Below are positions 28,253-36,633 of a stretch of 64,000 nucleotides of DNA, piece by piece (the stretch's first letter is position 1; the number at the start of each line of letters is the position of its first letter). Source of the stretch: an uncultured bacterium (GTDB taxonomy: Bacteria; Desulfobacterota; Binatia; UBA1149; CAITLU01); the NCBI GenBank assembly GCA_903893315.1, contig CAITLU010000038.1, positions 1 through 64,000 on the forward strand, given 5' to 3'. Below the pieces are notes generated by a model that was given only the letters and a program-made list of their open reading frames with translations, was not told the origin of the DNA and did not search any database. Both the position numbers and the translations under genes were made by a program.

Positions 28253-29043
28253 TGCTCGAGTACGTATTTTTTCAGCGGGCGCTCGTAGCCGCGGTGGTCG
28301 TTGGTCTGTTGTGCGGCCTGCTCGGTTTTTTTGTGGTTCTGCGCCGTCTCGCGTTCATCGGAGTTGGAATTTCGCATTCGGCGGTGGGCGGCGTAGCCAT
28401 CGCGCTGCTTGCGGGGTGGAGTCCGGGTCTGACAGCGGCGGCGTTCGCGATCCTGGTCGCGCTCGGGATGTTCTGGGTAGGCCGCGACCGCCGGCTTTCG
28501 GAGGATGCCGTGATCGGCGTTTTCTTTTCCGGTGCGATGGCACTTGGCCTAGTGCTGCTCAGTATGCGGCACGGGTTTCAGCAGGAACTGTTCGCGTACC
28601 TGTTCGGCAGCGTGCTGGCGATTTCCGGGGGCGAACTGATCGGACTGTGTGTGCTTTCAGTGGTTCTCGGTGGAGTCGTCCTGACGGTGTTCCGCGAACT
28701 GCTCTTCATCGCTTTCGACGAAGAAGTGGCGCGGGCTTACGGCCGACCGGTGGATGCGATGAATGCGCTGTTGCTGGTGGTGCTGGCGATCACGGTGGTG
28801 GCCGGCATCCGCGTGGTCGGGGTGTTGCTGATCGAGGCCTTGCTGGTGGTGCCGGCCGCGACGGCGGCGCTGTGGACACTGGATTTTCGCCGCCAGGTCG
28901 CCGTGTCGATGGGTCTTGGAGCGGGCTCGGGAATCCTCGGACTGGTAGGTTCCTACACCTTCGACATCCCCGCCGGCGGCGCCATCGTGCTGGTGGCCGT
29001 GGCCGGCTTCTTCCTGTCTCTGCTGCTGCGCCGCGCCTCCTGA
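28252..29043 (+). CDS. metal ABC transporter permease (ZnuB-like)
   Basis: 263-residue membrane protein with about eight helices, family ABC-3 (ZnuB/TroC/MntB). Landmarks are LLCGLLGFFVVLRRLAFIGVGISHSAVGG (F-x-G-ISH motif), ALLGGWS-like LLAGWSPG, a SEDAVIGVFFSGAMALG helix, and VVGVLLIEALLVVPAATAALW (landmark only). A SYTFDIPAGGAIVLV C-terminal helix closes the protein. It forms the membrane channel for the ATPase encoded immediately upstream. Substrate metal unresolved. Confidence 0.9.
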   Translation: MLEYVFFQRALVAAVVVGLLCGLLGFFVVLRRLAFIGVGISHSAVGGVAIALLAGWSPGLTAAAFAILVALGMFWVGRDRRLSEDAVIGVFFSGAMALGLVLLSMRHGFQQELFAYLFGSVLAISGGELIGLCVLSVVLGGVVLTVFRELLFIAFDEEVARAYGRPVDAMNALLLVVLAITVVAGIRVVGVLLIEALLVVPAATAALWTLDFRRQVAVSMGLGAGSGILGLVGSYTFDIPAGGAIVLVAVAGFFLSLLLRRAS

Positions 29044-29089
29044 AGGGCGCTCTTTTGTCGGCAGCGTACGCGTGGGTATAAGAGGCGTG

Positions 29090-29311
29090 ATGCAGGATTC
29101 GCCGGACCTTGACTATTCTCTTCTGCGCCTGTTGCTCGACCAGCAACTCGAGAAATTTCGCGTCGGGCTGGAGGCCGAGAACCCGGGTCTCTCAAAGGCC
29201 GAACGCGAACGTTACATGCGCGCCGCGCGGCTTTTCGTCGACCAGATTCTTGGCGGCTCTCCGCGTACCCGCGGCCGCGAAGCGCGCCCGGCCCCGACCC
29301 ATCGCGATTAG
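29090..29311 (+). CDS. small conserved-looking hypothetical protein
   Basis: 73 residues from ATG 29090 with AGAGG just upstream (GTG 29072 is an alternative). It is charged and helical (SLLRLLLDQQLEKFRVGLEAEN, AERERYMRAARLFVDQILGG) with a basic tail. There is no signal peptide, metal motif or recognisable family. It lies 46 bases after the permease on the same strand and may share its transcript. Its coding nature is supported by codon pattern and ribosome site only. Confidence 0.5.
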   Translation: MQDSPDLDYSLLRLLLDQQLEKFRVGLEAENPGLSKAERERYMRAARLFVDQILGGSPRTRGREARPAPTHRD

Positions 29312-29382
29312 TTCTTCCTTGAAGGCCTGCCTGGATTTTCCCAAACAGACTGCGCAAGCAGGTCTCTGTGCAGGTCGGGTGG

Positions 29383-30135
29383 TCAGCTGCGCCCGAAGCC
29401 GCCGCTGGCGCTGACGGCCTGGCCGGTTATCCACGAGGCCCGATCGGAAGCCAGGAAAGTAATCAGCGGGGCGATGTCCTCGGGTTGGCCGAGACGGCCC
29501 AGCGGATAGAACTTGGAGGCCTGCTTCTCCATCTCGTCATCGATGTAGGCCGTCATCGGCGTACGTGTGACGCCGGGGCACACTGCGTTGACGTTGATCG
29601 AGTAGCGGCCGAGTTCGGCGGCCAGACCTCGCGTGAGTGAGATGACCCCGCCCTTTGTGGCACCGTAGACAACCATGCGTTTCTCGTTGGCCTTGCCGGC
29701 TTCCGAGGCGATCGAAACGATCTTGCCGTAGCCGCGCTCGATCATGTGAGCGGTGACGGCGTGACAGCAGTTGATCACGCCGAGGAAGTTGATCGCGATC
29801 AGCTCGTCCCACTGGTCCGGGTCGGTCTGAGCGAAAAACGTCGATGGGCCGCCAATCCCGGCGGAGTTGACCAGAATGTCCAGTCCTCCGAAGCGGCCGA
29901 GGGTTTCCCTGACCGCGGCTCGGCAGTTTGCAATGTCGCGCACGTCGAGCCGCACGGCCTCTACTTCGGCTCCCGCTTCGGCGAGCTCGGCTCGGGCGGC
30001 GCGGAGGGTATCTTCATTGACGTCGGCGATCATCAGCCGCGCGCCTTCCGCGGCCATCTGTGCGGCCGTTGCCTTTCCGAGGCCGGAGGCGCCGCCCGTG
30101 ATCAGAGCCACCTTGCCTTTCAAACCCAGGTCCAT
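29383..30135 (-). CDS. SDR family oxidoreductase (FabG-like)
   Basis: 250 residues from ATG 30135, chosen for the AAGGAG ribosome site 8 bases upstream rather than the longer open frame to 30222. It is a classical SDR: TGGASGLGKATA (cofactor loop), DVNEDTL (Asp suggests NAD(H) preference), NSAGIGG, IVSIASEAGKAN, catalytic YGATKGG, and CPGVTRTPM. The C-terminus ITGQAVSASGGFGRS matches the 3-oxoacyl reductase/cyclohexanol dehydrogenase type. It likely acts on a hydroxy- or ketoacyl compound; the substrate is unknown. Confidence 0.88.
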   Translation of the reverse strand: MDLGLKGKVALITGGASGLGKATAAQMAAEGARLMIADVNEDTLRAARAELAEAGAEVEAVRLDVRDIANCRAAVRETLGRFGGLDILVNSAGIGGPSTFFAQTDPDQWDELIAINFLGVINCCHAVTAHMIERGYGKIVSIASEAGKANEKRMVVYGATKGGVISLTRGLAAELGRYSINVNAVCPGVTRTPMTAYIDDEMEKQASKFYPLGRLGQPEDIAPLITFLASDRASWITGQAVSASGGFGRS

Positions 30136-30232
30136 GCGCTTTTCTCCTTGCCGCGATGCCTTGCGCGCGACGGTGCCGATGATGCGGAGGCCGAAGATTG
30201 AAGAAGGACGGCGGCACGTCAAATCGACGCAG

Positions 30233-30266
30233 AAAAAAGGGGCGCCTCCCTTTCGGAAGACGCCCC
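30233..30266 (-). terminator. rho-independent terminator after the dockerin-protein gene
   Basis: On the minus strand the stem GGGGCGTCTTCC pairs with GGGAGGCGCCCC around a GAAA loop (30266-30239), followed by six T residues (30238-30233). This is a textbook terminator 27 bases downstream of the stop of the gene at 30293-31852. Confidence 0.88.
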
Positions 30267-30292
30267 TTGGAGCCGAGCCATTTAGAGTGGAG

Positions 30293-31852
30293 CTACTCGA
30301 TCGGAGGCGCCGGAGGCGTCTCGGGAGGAGCAGGACACTTGAGCGCGACAGGCAGTCCGACGCTGTACATCAACACGCGCAATGCGTCGGTTGAGTTGAT
30401 CAGCCCGTTGCCGGTGACGTCACAGATCGACACGTCGCAGGTCCGGTTGCCGACGCTGGTGTTGAGGACGTACTGCGCGTCCAGGACGTTCACCGTTCCG
30501 CTGTCGTCGGTGTCTCCGCAGGACACCAGCAGGCAGGCCGAATTGCAGTACTGACCGTTGTTGTATGACGTATCGCCGTCGTCGCAGGTTTCCTTGACTT
30601 CCAGGTACCCGTTGCCGCAGGTGACGCTGACGTCGGGGCACTGGAGCGCTACAGGCAGACCTACCGCGTACTGCAGGAGTCGCAGAGCGTCGGAGGCGCG
30701 GATCTTGAGGTCTCCGTTGATGTCGCAGATCAGCAGTGAGCAACTCTCCAGACCCACTGACGCGCGCAGCACGAAGAGCGCATCGGTCGCGTTCCTGACG
30801 CCGTCGTCGTTGACGTCACCGCAGGGGATGATGCTGCAGTCCTTCCGGCAGAAATCGCCGCGAGTGTAGTCGTTGTCGCCATCGTCGCATTCCTCTTCCA
30901 GGTTGATGACGCCGTTGCCGCACTTGCTGCTGCACGGGAAGAGCAGGTCGATGAAACGGAATACGTCGTGGTGGTGGAAGTTGAACATGCACTCCACCAG
31001 CGCCGGCAAGGGGAATACCGAACTGTTGTCGGGGAACTCGCAACGATGCGGGAATCCGAGATTCCCGACGTTGACCGCAGGGCACGCGTTGGGGATGCCC
31101 CGCAGCAGGAAGTTGTGAGCCTCGATGAGACGCTCGTCGGTGTAGCCGTGATTTGTCCCGGGGTTTTGGGGATCGACTTCGCGGCGGCAATCGACGTCCG
31201 GCGGAAGGTCCAGGGCCCGCACCGCCTGGCGAAGCAGGCAGCGACCGCGCCACTCGAACTCCGATCGGGTCATGTTGGCCGAGTGTCTTGCCACGGTGTC
31301 CTGGCAGGTCTGCTCATCCCCGCTGAGGTAACCGGGGAAGGGCGGGTGTTCGGTGTCGAGCAGGAATGTTCCCAGTTTCTTGGCCCGCCCGAGCAGGCAG
31401 AGGTTGTGGTCGAAGGCCTCGTAAGGCGCCCCGTTCGGGTCCGGGCAGAACCCCGGGTAGCCGAGGTTGGCAAGATTGACGTTGGTGCAGTGGGTGAGAA
31501 TCCGCTTGGTCATGCGGGCTTCGGCTGCGCGCAGGCGGCGGTCCGTGTCTTTGTCGCCGGTCGTTCCCGGTTGATCGTTCGACACGGGGAAGAGGCAGTC
31601 GAGCTGGCCCGACTTCACTTTCCCCTTGATCTCTTTGTAGAAGCAGTCCTGTCGCGCGTCAACGAAGGTGTTGAAGTAGTCCATCGTGGCCTGGAAGGTG
31701 GTCCGCAGGCAGACGAATTCCTGATCCGAGAGGAACGGGAACTGTTCGCCACTGCCCGGCGGACAATCCGCCGACGCTGGGGTCGACGCTGTCAGTGCGA
31801 GCAGTGAAAGACCGATAGCCGAGGTTCGGAAGAAGCGTGGCAATCCCATCAT
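30293..31852 (-). CDS. secreted protein with paired dockerin-type and Cys-rich repeats
   Basis: 519 residues with signal peptide (SAIGLSLLALTASTPASA). Residues 30-330 are cysteine-rich with no recognised fold. The C-terminal 190 residues contain a unit repeated twice: a Myxococcus-type CGNG-x-EECDDGD repeat followed by a dockerin type I-like pair with calcium-binding DxNxDG loops (GDVNDDGVRNATDALFVL, CDINGDLKIRASDALRLL; then GDTDDSGTVNVLDAQYVL, CDVTGNGLINSTDALRVL). It is probably extracellular. No scaffoldin or cohesin is visible in the window. The second loop pair deviates from a perfect calcium loop. Confidence 0.8.
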   Translation of the reverse strand: MMGLPRFFRTSAIGLSLLALTASTPASADCPPGSGEQFPFLSDQEFVCLRTTFQATMDYFNTFVDARQDCFYKEIKGKVKSGQLDCLFPVSNDQPGTTGDKDTDRRLRAAEARMTKRILTHCTNVNLANLGYPGFCPDPNGAPYEAFDHNLCLLGRAKKLGTFLLDTEHPPFPGYLSGDEQTCQDTVARHSANMTRSEFEWRGRCLLRQAVRALDLPPDVDCRREVDPQNPGTNHGYTDERLIEAHNFLLRGIPNACPAVNVGNLGFPHRCEFPDNSSVFPLPALVECMFNFHHHDVFRFIDLLFPCSSKCGNGVINLEEECDDGDNDYTRGDFCRKDCSIIPCGDVNDDGVRNATDALFVLRASVGLESCSLLICDINGDLKIRASDALRLLQYAVGLPVALQCPDVSVTCGNGYLEVKETCDDGDTSYNNGQYCNSACLLVSCGDTDDSGTVNVLDAQYVLNTSVGNRTCDVSICDVTGNGLINSTDALRVLMYSVGLPVALKCPAPPETPPAPPIE

Positions 31853-31910
31853 CCTACTATCCCTGTCCTTAGTCTCGTCGTGGTGACGTCGGGCGAATAA
31901 GTCACGCCGA

Positions 31911-31940
31911 ACGTTAGCCCCTATGTTGCGAGGGCGTCAA
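31911..31940 (-). promoter_or_regulatory. probable promoter of the dockerin-protein gene
   Basis: On the minus strand TTGACG (31940-31935) is followed, after 18 bases, by TAACGT (31916-31911), the same -10 hexamer as at the riboswitch operon. It predicts a leader of about 50 bases before ATG 31852. The intergenic DNA between this gene and the Mrp gene (31853-32122) shows no other clear signal. Confidence 0.45.
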
Positions 31941-32122
31941 GATTCAAGGAAGTTTATCCTGAACGACGCGAGCCCCCCTGGCAGCGATACGTTTTGGAAC
32001 ACTTGACATCAGAAGATCCCAAGCATCCCCTGCGCCCCTTTCGAAGCATTACAGATTCCTGAACGTTTGGAAACAGCAGTAGCTTTGCAAAGCCAAGAGT
32101 TGTGGCAAATCGTACCGCCCCT

Positions 32123-33208
32123 ATGACCGAGAATGACATTCGAGAACTCCTGAAGTCCGTCAAGTACCCCGGGTTCACCCGCGATATCGTATCGTTCGGC
32201 CTGGTCAAAGGCATTTCGATCGATCCGAAACGTTGCGAGGTGCGACTGAGCATCCTCACGGAAAACCCGGACGTGGTCAGGCAGATCGTGGCAGGGGTAG
32301 AGGCTGTTCTGGCACGGATCGAAGGTTTGCCGCCCGGCGACATCATCGTTGAACGGCCGGCGCTCGATCGCGGAGCCCAGGCAAGGCAATTGGCCAAGGC
32401 TACGGGACGAGGTCCCAACGGTCTGCCGGGAGTGGCTCGTGTCCTGGCTGTGGCCAGCGGCAAGGGCGGTGTGGGAAAGTCGACGGTAGCGGCTCATCTG
32501 GCCGTGGCGCTGGCTCGACTGGGGCTCAGGGTCGGTCTGCTCGACGCGGATATCTACGGCCCGAGTGTTCCGCTGCTGTTCGGTGTTCCTGCGGACGTCA
32601 CGGTAGCCAGCGACGCCGAGGGGCGGCTCGTCCCGGTGGAGCGCTACGGCGTGAAACTCGTTTCGATGGGCTTCTTCATAGGCGAAGGATCGCCTCTCAT
32701 CTGGCGCGGCCCGATGCTTACCAAGGCGCTTTCGCAGTTCCTGAACGACGTGGCGTGGGGAGAACTCGACGTTCTGGTTCTCGACCTGCCTCCAGGCACC
32801 GGCGATGTGCAATTGACGCTGACCCAGACCCTGGCGATGGACGGCGGGGTGATCGTGACGACGCCGCAGGACGTCGCGCTCGCCGACGTCGAGCGCGGAG
32901 TGAAGATGTTCCAGCAGGCCGAGGTCCCGGTCCTGGGCGTGCTCGAGAACATGAGCTTCCACGTCTGCACTGGTTGCGGAACCCAGACTCATCTGTTCGG
33001 GGACGGCGGCGCGGCCAGGGTCGCAAACCGTTTCGGCCTGGCGTTGCTCGGCGCGATCCCGTTGGTACGCACGCTGCGCGAGGCCGGCGACGCCGGTGCG
33101 CCGGTCGTGGCGACCGATCCCGACAGCGACCTGGGCCGCCTCTTTTTGGAAATTGCCGAGAACCTGTCGCGGATTCTCGGCGTAAACGCGGAGGCTGGAC
33201 ATGCCTGA
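32123..33208 (+). CDS. apbC: Mrp/ApbC family Fe-S carrier ATPase
   Basis: 361 residues from ATG 32123 (GTG 32102 is an alternative). Residues 1-80 form a DUF59/MIP18-like domain (IRELLKSVKYPGFTRDIVSFGLVKGI). The P-loop ATPase follows, with the deviant Walker A SGKGGVGKSTVA, the switch GLLDADIYGPSVP and LVLDLPPGTGDVQLT. The CxxC motif CTGCGTQ near residue 300 binds a bridging 4Fe-4S cluster in known members. The family inserts or carries Fe-S clusters. It overlaps a second Mrp gene by 8 bases, and the two may form a heterodimer. Confidence 0.92.
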   Translation: MTENDIRELLKSVKYPGFTRDIVSFGLVKGISIDPKRCEVRLSILTENPDVVRQIVAGVEAVLARIEGLPPGDIIVERPALDRGAQARQLAKATGRGPNGLPGVARVLAVASGKGGVGKSTVAAHLAVALARLGLRVGLLDADIYGPSVPLLFGVPADVTVASDAEGRLVPVERYGVKLVSMGFFIGEGSPLIWRGPMLTKALSQFLNDVAWGELDVLVLDLPPGTGDVQLTLTQTLAMDGGVIVTTPQDVALADVERGVKMFQQAEVPVLGVLENMSFHVCTGCGTQTHLFGDGGAARVANRFGLALLGAIPLVRTLREAGDAGAPVVATDPDSDLGRLFLEIAENLSRILGVNAEAGHA

Positions 33209-34337
33209 GATCGCCCCTGGTTCCGGAGTTTCGGGTCCTTCCAGGCTTGAAGGAGTGCGCCGCATCGTTGCGGTGTCCAGCGCCAAAGGTGGCGTCGGCA
33301 AGTCGACGGTGGCCGCCAACCTGGCGGTGGCGCTGGCAACCTTGGGGCATCGCGTCGGACTCGCCGACGTCGACATCTACGGTCCGAGCATCCCGATCTT
33401 GTTCGGCGTTTCGGAGTTGCCCCACCCGGACGCCGAAACGCGGCTCATCGACCCCGTCGAATCGTGCGGTGTAAGGCTGATGTCGATGGGGTTCTTCCTC
33501 GACGATCAGGCGCCGGTGGTGTGGCGCGGTCCGATGGCGATGAGCGCAACCAAGCAATTCCTGCGCGGGGTGGCGTGGGGCGAACTCGACTACCTGATTG
33601 TCGACCTTCCTCCCGGAACCGGCGACATTCCGCTTACGCTGGCCCAGGAAATTCCGCTCGACGGCGGTATCGTCGTCACTACACCCCAGGATGTCGCGCT
33701 GGCGGATGTCACGCGCGGTGCGGCGATGTTCCGCCGGGTCAGCACGCCGATTCTCGGCGTCGTCGTCAACATGGCCGGCTATCAGTGCCCGAACTGCGGC
33801 ACCAAGGACGACCTTTTCGGAATACACACGGCCGAGGAGATATCACGCACCATCGGCGCGCCGGTACTGGCGCAGTTCCCGCTCGACGTGCGCGTGCGTG
33901 AGACCGGCGATGCCGGCAAGCCGATAACGGCCGCCGACCCGGGGCATCCGGTGAGTCGCGCTTACATGGCCCTGGCCAGAGCCGTCGAAGAGGCAGTGGG
34001 CGGGGTGCGCGCGGATCTTTACGGGGCCGAGCCTGTTGCCGTCGATCGCGACGACGCAGCGGCGGTCGCGCGCATCAGTTGGAGCGACGGCGTGGTCACC
34101 GAGTATTCGTATGCGGGCCTTCGCGGCTGGTGTCCCTGCGCCGTGTGCCAGGGCCACGCTTCGCAGGCCAGTTTTGTCGAGGCCGACGAGCCGCGGCTGA
34201 CCGGCGACGAGCGCGTCGGCCGCTACGCAATCCGTCTGCGGTGGGCCGACGGTCACGATACCGGCATCTATTCCTACCGTTGGCTGCGCGAGATCGCCGA
34301 TTACGGCGAGTGTCGTCCGACTTCGGCGACTCTCTGA
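33201..34337 (+). CDS. Mrp-family ATPase fused to DUF971 domain
   Basis: 378 residues. It has the same ATPase core as its upstream neighbour (SSAKGGVGKSTVAANLAVAL, GLADVDIYGPSIPI, IVDLPPGTGDIPLT, CxxC in YQCPNCGTK) but lacks the N-terminal DUF59 domain. It instead ends in an extra C-terminal domain (residues 285-375) of the DUF971 / GBBH-like N-terminal type (ISWSDGVVTEYSYAGLRGWCPCAVCQGH, then YAIRLRWADGHDTGIYSYRWLRE), whose Cys residues may bind metal. The tandem arrangement gives two complementary Mrp halves. Confidence 0.88.
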   Translation: MPEIAPGSGVSGPSRLEGVRRIVAVSSAKGGVGKSTVAANLAVALATLGHRVGLADVDIYGPSIPILFGVSELPHPDAETRLIDPVESCGVRLMSMGFFLDDQAPVVWRGPMAMSATKQFLRGVAWGELDYLIVDLPPGTGDIPLTLAQEIPLDGGIVVTTPQDVALADVTRGAAMFRRVSTPILGVVVNMAGYQCPNCGTKDDLFGIHTAEEISRTIGAPVLAQFPLDVRVRETGDAGKPITAADPGHPVSRAYMALARAVEEAVGGVRADLYGAEPVAVDRDDAAAVARISWSDGVVTEYSYAGLRGWCPCAVCQGHASQASFVEADEPRLTGDERVGRYAIRLRWADGHDTGIYSYRWLREIADYGECRPTSATL

Positions 34338-34374
34338 GCGGCGGGCTTTTTTTGCACTGAGCGCCGCCGGGCGC

Positions 34375-35232
34375 TCAGACCTTGGGCTCGGTCCACCACG
34401 GGTAGAACTCGGGCATGTCGCTCCACGCGCTCATCGTGAACTTCGCCGGGCGTTTTTCGAGGAAGCTCTGTACGCCTTCGTAAGCGTCGGCGCCGCGTCC
34501 CGTCCAGAAGATGCACTTGGAATCGATCAAGTGCGCGTGCTGGGGGTCCGGAGAGCCGAGCCCGTGCCACAGCAAAGCGCGCGACAGCGCCACCGACACC
34601 GCGCTGGTGTTGTCGGCTATTTCCCGTGCGATCTCCATTGCCTTGGGGAGTACCTGATCCGGTTCCACGACGTGGTTGAAAAGCCCCGACGCGGCCTCCT
34701 CGGCGGCGCGAAAGACGCGTCCAGTGAGGCACCATTCCGTCGCCTTGGCGATGCCGACGATGCGCGGCAGGAACCAGGACGAGCAGGCTTCGGGCACGAT
34801 GCCGCGCCGCGCGAAGACGAAGCCGATCTTGGCGTCGCGGCTGACCACGCGGATATCCATAGGCAGCGTCATCGTTATGCCCACGCCGACCGCGGAGCCG
34901 TTGATGGCCGCGATCACCGGTTTGCGGCACGAGAAAATTTCCAGTGTGACGCGGCCGCCTCCGTCGCGGTGGTCGCTGAGTCCTGCTTCCTTGCCAGTGA
35001 GCGTTGAATCAAAAGTCTTGCCGCCGCCGCCGAGGTCGGCGCCGGCGCAAAAAGCACTGCCTGCCCCCGTGACCACCACGGCGCGCACCGCGTCGTCGCG
35101 ACTGGCAGCGGCCAGGATCTCCAGCAACTCCTCCATCATCGTGTTGGTGAAGGCGTTCATGCGGTCGGGGCGGTTGAGCGTCACGAGCGCGACGCCGCCC
35201 TCAACTTCGTACTTGGTATGTTCGAGCTTCAT
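34375..35232 (-). CDS. enoyl-CoA hydratase/isomerase family protein
   Basis: 285-residue crotonase-fold protein from ATG 35232 with AAGGAG upstream. Visible hallmarks are TLNRPDRMNAFTNTM, the oxyanion-hole residues in GAGSAFCAGADLGG and INGSAVGVGITMTLPMDIR, and FARRGIVPEACSSWFLPR with a catalytic-type glutamate. It is somewhat longer than standard because of an insert (residues 75-100) and a C-terminal FLEKRPAKF tail. It acts on an acyl-CoA, possibly in beta-oxidation; the specificity is unknown. Confidence 0.88.
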   Translation of the reverse strand: MKLEHTKYEVEGGVALVTLNRPDRMNAFTNTMMEELLEILAAASRDDAVRAVVVTGAGSAFCAGADLGGGGKTFDSTLTGKEAGLSDHRDGGGRVTLEIFSCRKPVIAAINGSAVGVGITMTLPMDIRVVSRDAKIGFVFARRGIVPEACSSWFLPRIVGIAKATEWCLTGRVFRAAEEAASGLFNHVVEPDQVLPKAMEIAREIADNTSAVSVALSRALLWHGLGSPDPQHAHLIDSKCIFWTGRGADAYEGVQSFLEKRPAKFTMSAWSDMPEFYPWWTEPKV

Positions 35233-35401
35233 CTGGACTCCTTGTCTTTCCGGTCGACGGTCGTCGGTGCCCGCGTACCTGTCACGGCCAGCGCGGCCCG
35301 GCAAGCAACCGGGCGCGGCGAGGGCAGGGCGTCGCGGGTGGCAAAAGTTGCGCTTAAGTCATGTTCGGGGAGCGTGGCTCTGCTATCGTCCGTGAACAGC
35401 C

Positions 35402-36610
35402 ATGAATACGTCGACCTTCAGTAGGAAATGTCGGGCCGCGGCGCGCCTTGCGCCGTCGGTGTTGTTTCTGGTCCTGCTGCTGATGCTGTGGGTGCGCCCC
35501 TGCCAGGCCGTGACGATCACGGTCTCGAATCTGGACGGCCCCGGAGAGGGGTTCAACGACCCCACGCCGGTCGCGCCGGTGGGTGGAAACTCCGGCACCA
35601 CGCTGGGAGCGCAGCGTCTGATCGCCTTCCAGTACGCGGCCGATGCATGGGGGCTGCGCCTGGCCGGTACCGTTCCGGTCATCATCGGTGCGAGCTTCGA
35701 TCCGCTACCCGGCGATGCGACACGGGCCCAGCTCGGCGGCGCGGGGCCTACTACCGTGCACCTTAATTTTGCCAACGCGGAGCGTGCCAACACCTGGTAC
35801 GTCGCCGCCGTCGCGAATCAGCAGGGCGGTGTGGACTGGAACGACGTCGGAGTTCCCGGCGGCACGGCCGAGGTCCGAGCTCAGTTCAGCAGCGACGTGG
35901 ACGGTCCGGTGGTTCTCGGCGACATCGGCTTCTACTACGGCCTGGACGGCAATCGCGGTTTTAATATCGATTTCCTGAGTGTGGTGCTGCACGAGATCGC
36001 GCATGGCCTCGGATTTCTGGATCTCATGACGGATGCGACGGGGGGAAAGTTCAACGGTTCGGACGATGCCTACATGGTCTGGCTCGAAGACCCGAAGTTG
36101 AGTCCCAAGGCTCTGTCGGCGATGACCAACGCGCAACGACTCCTCTCGATGACCGACACCGGCAATCTGTTCTGGTTCGGTCCGGCGGTAAAGGCGGCCA
36201 GCAGCATCCTGACGCTGGGGCGTCAGGCCGACGGGCGTGTTGAGATGTACGCGCCAAAGCCTATCGAGAGCGGTTCCTCGACTTCGCATTTCAGCACTAC
36301 GCTGTCTCCCAACGAATTGATGGAGCCGTTCGCGACCGGTGCGATTCGCGATCTGCGCCTCACCGCCGCGCTGCTTGACGACGTCGGTTGGAATCCCCTG
36401 CACGTGCCCGCCTGCGGGGATGTGAACGACGACGGGCAGATCACCAGTACCGACGCTCTGCTGGCGCTCAGGACCGCGGTAGGCGGAGGCACCTGCGCCA
36501 AGTATGTCTGCGACGTGAACTTCAGCGGTTTGGTGACGGCCACAGACGCCCTTTTGGTGCTCAGGCTGGCAGTAGGTCAGGCGATCGTAATGGCGTGCCC
36601 GCTGGCTTGA
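35402..36610 (+). CDS. secreted zinc metalloprotease-like protein with dockerin-type C-terminus
   Basis: 402 residues. N-terminal export segment LAPSVLFLVLLLMLWVRPCQA. The catalytic zinc motif HEIAHGLGFLD lies near residue 197 (HExxHxxGxxD, matrixin/metzincin-like, Glu as base), followed by MTDATGG, with a later Met-turn-like stretch in NELMEPFATG. The last 65 residues hold two dockerin-like calcium loops (GDVNDDGQITSTDALLAL, CDVNFSGLVTATDALLVL). It is probably an extracellular protease. The start is close to the divergent hydratase gene, with about 170 bases between the two starts. Confidence 0.8.
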   Translation: MNTSTFSRKCRAAARLAPSVLFLVLLLMLWVRPCQAVTITVSNLDGPGEGFNDPTPVAPVGGNSGTTLGAQRLIAFQYAADAWGLRLAGTVPVIIGASFDPLPGDATRAQLGGAGPTTVHLNFANAERANTWYVAAVANQQGGVDWNDVGVPGGTAEVRAQFSSDVDGPVVLGDIGFYYGLDGNRGFNIDFLSVVLHEIAHGLGFLDLMTDATGGKFNGSDDAYMVWLEDPKLSPKALSAMTNAQRLLSMTDTGNLFWFGPAVKAASSILTLGRQADGRVEMYAPKPIESGSSTSHFSTTLSPNELMEPFATGAIRDLRLTAALLDDVGWNPLHVPACGDVNDDGQITSTDALLALRTAVGGGTCAKYVCDVNFSGLVTATDALLVLRLAVGQAIVMACPLA

Positions 36611-36633
36611 TTACGCGGCGCGGTGCTCTGTCT

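Noticed and set aside
31981-32122. Sigma70 promoter upstream of apbC with TTGACA at 32003
   Set aside because: The -35 is good but no acceptable -10 occurs at 16-18 bases downstream.
34338-34374. Rho-independent terminator after the Mrp-DUF971 gene
   Set aside because: A T-run (about 34347-34353) follows a GC-rich patch, but I could not find a stable stem in the right order.
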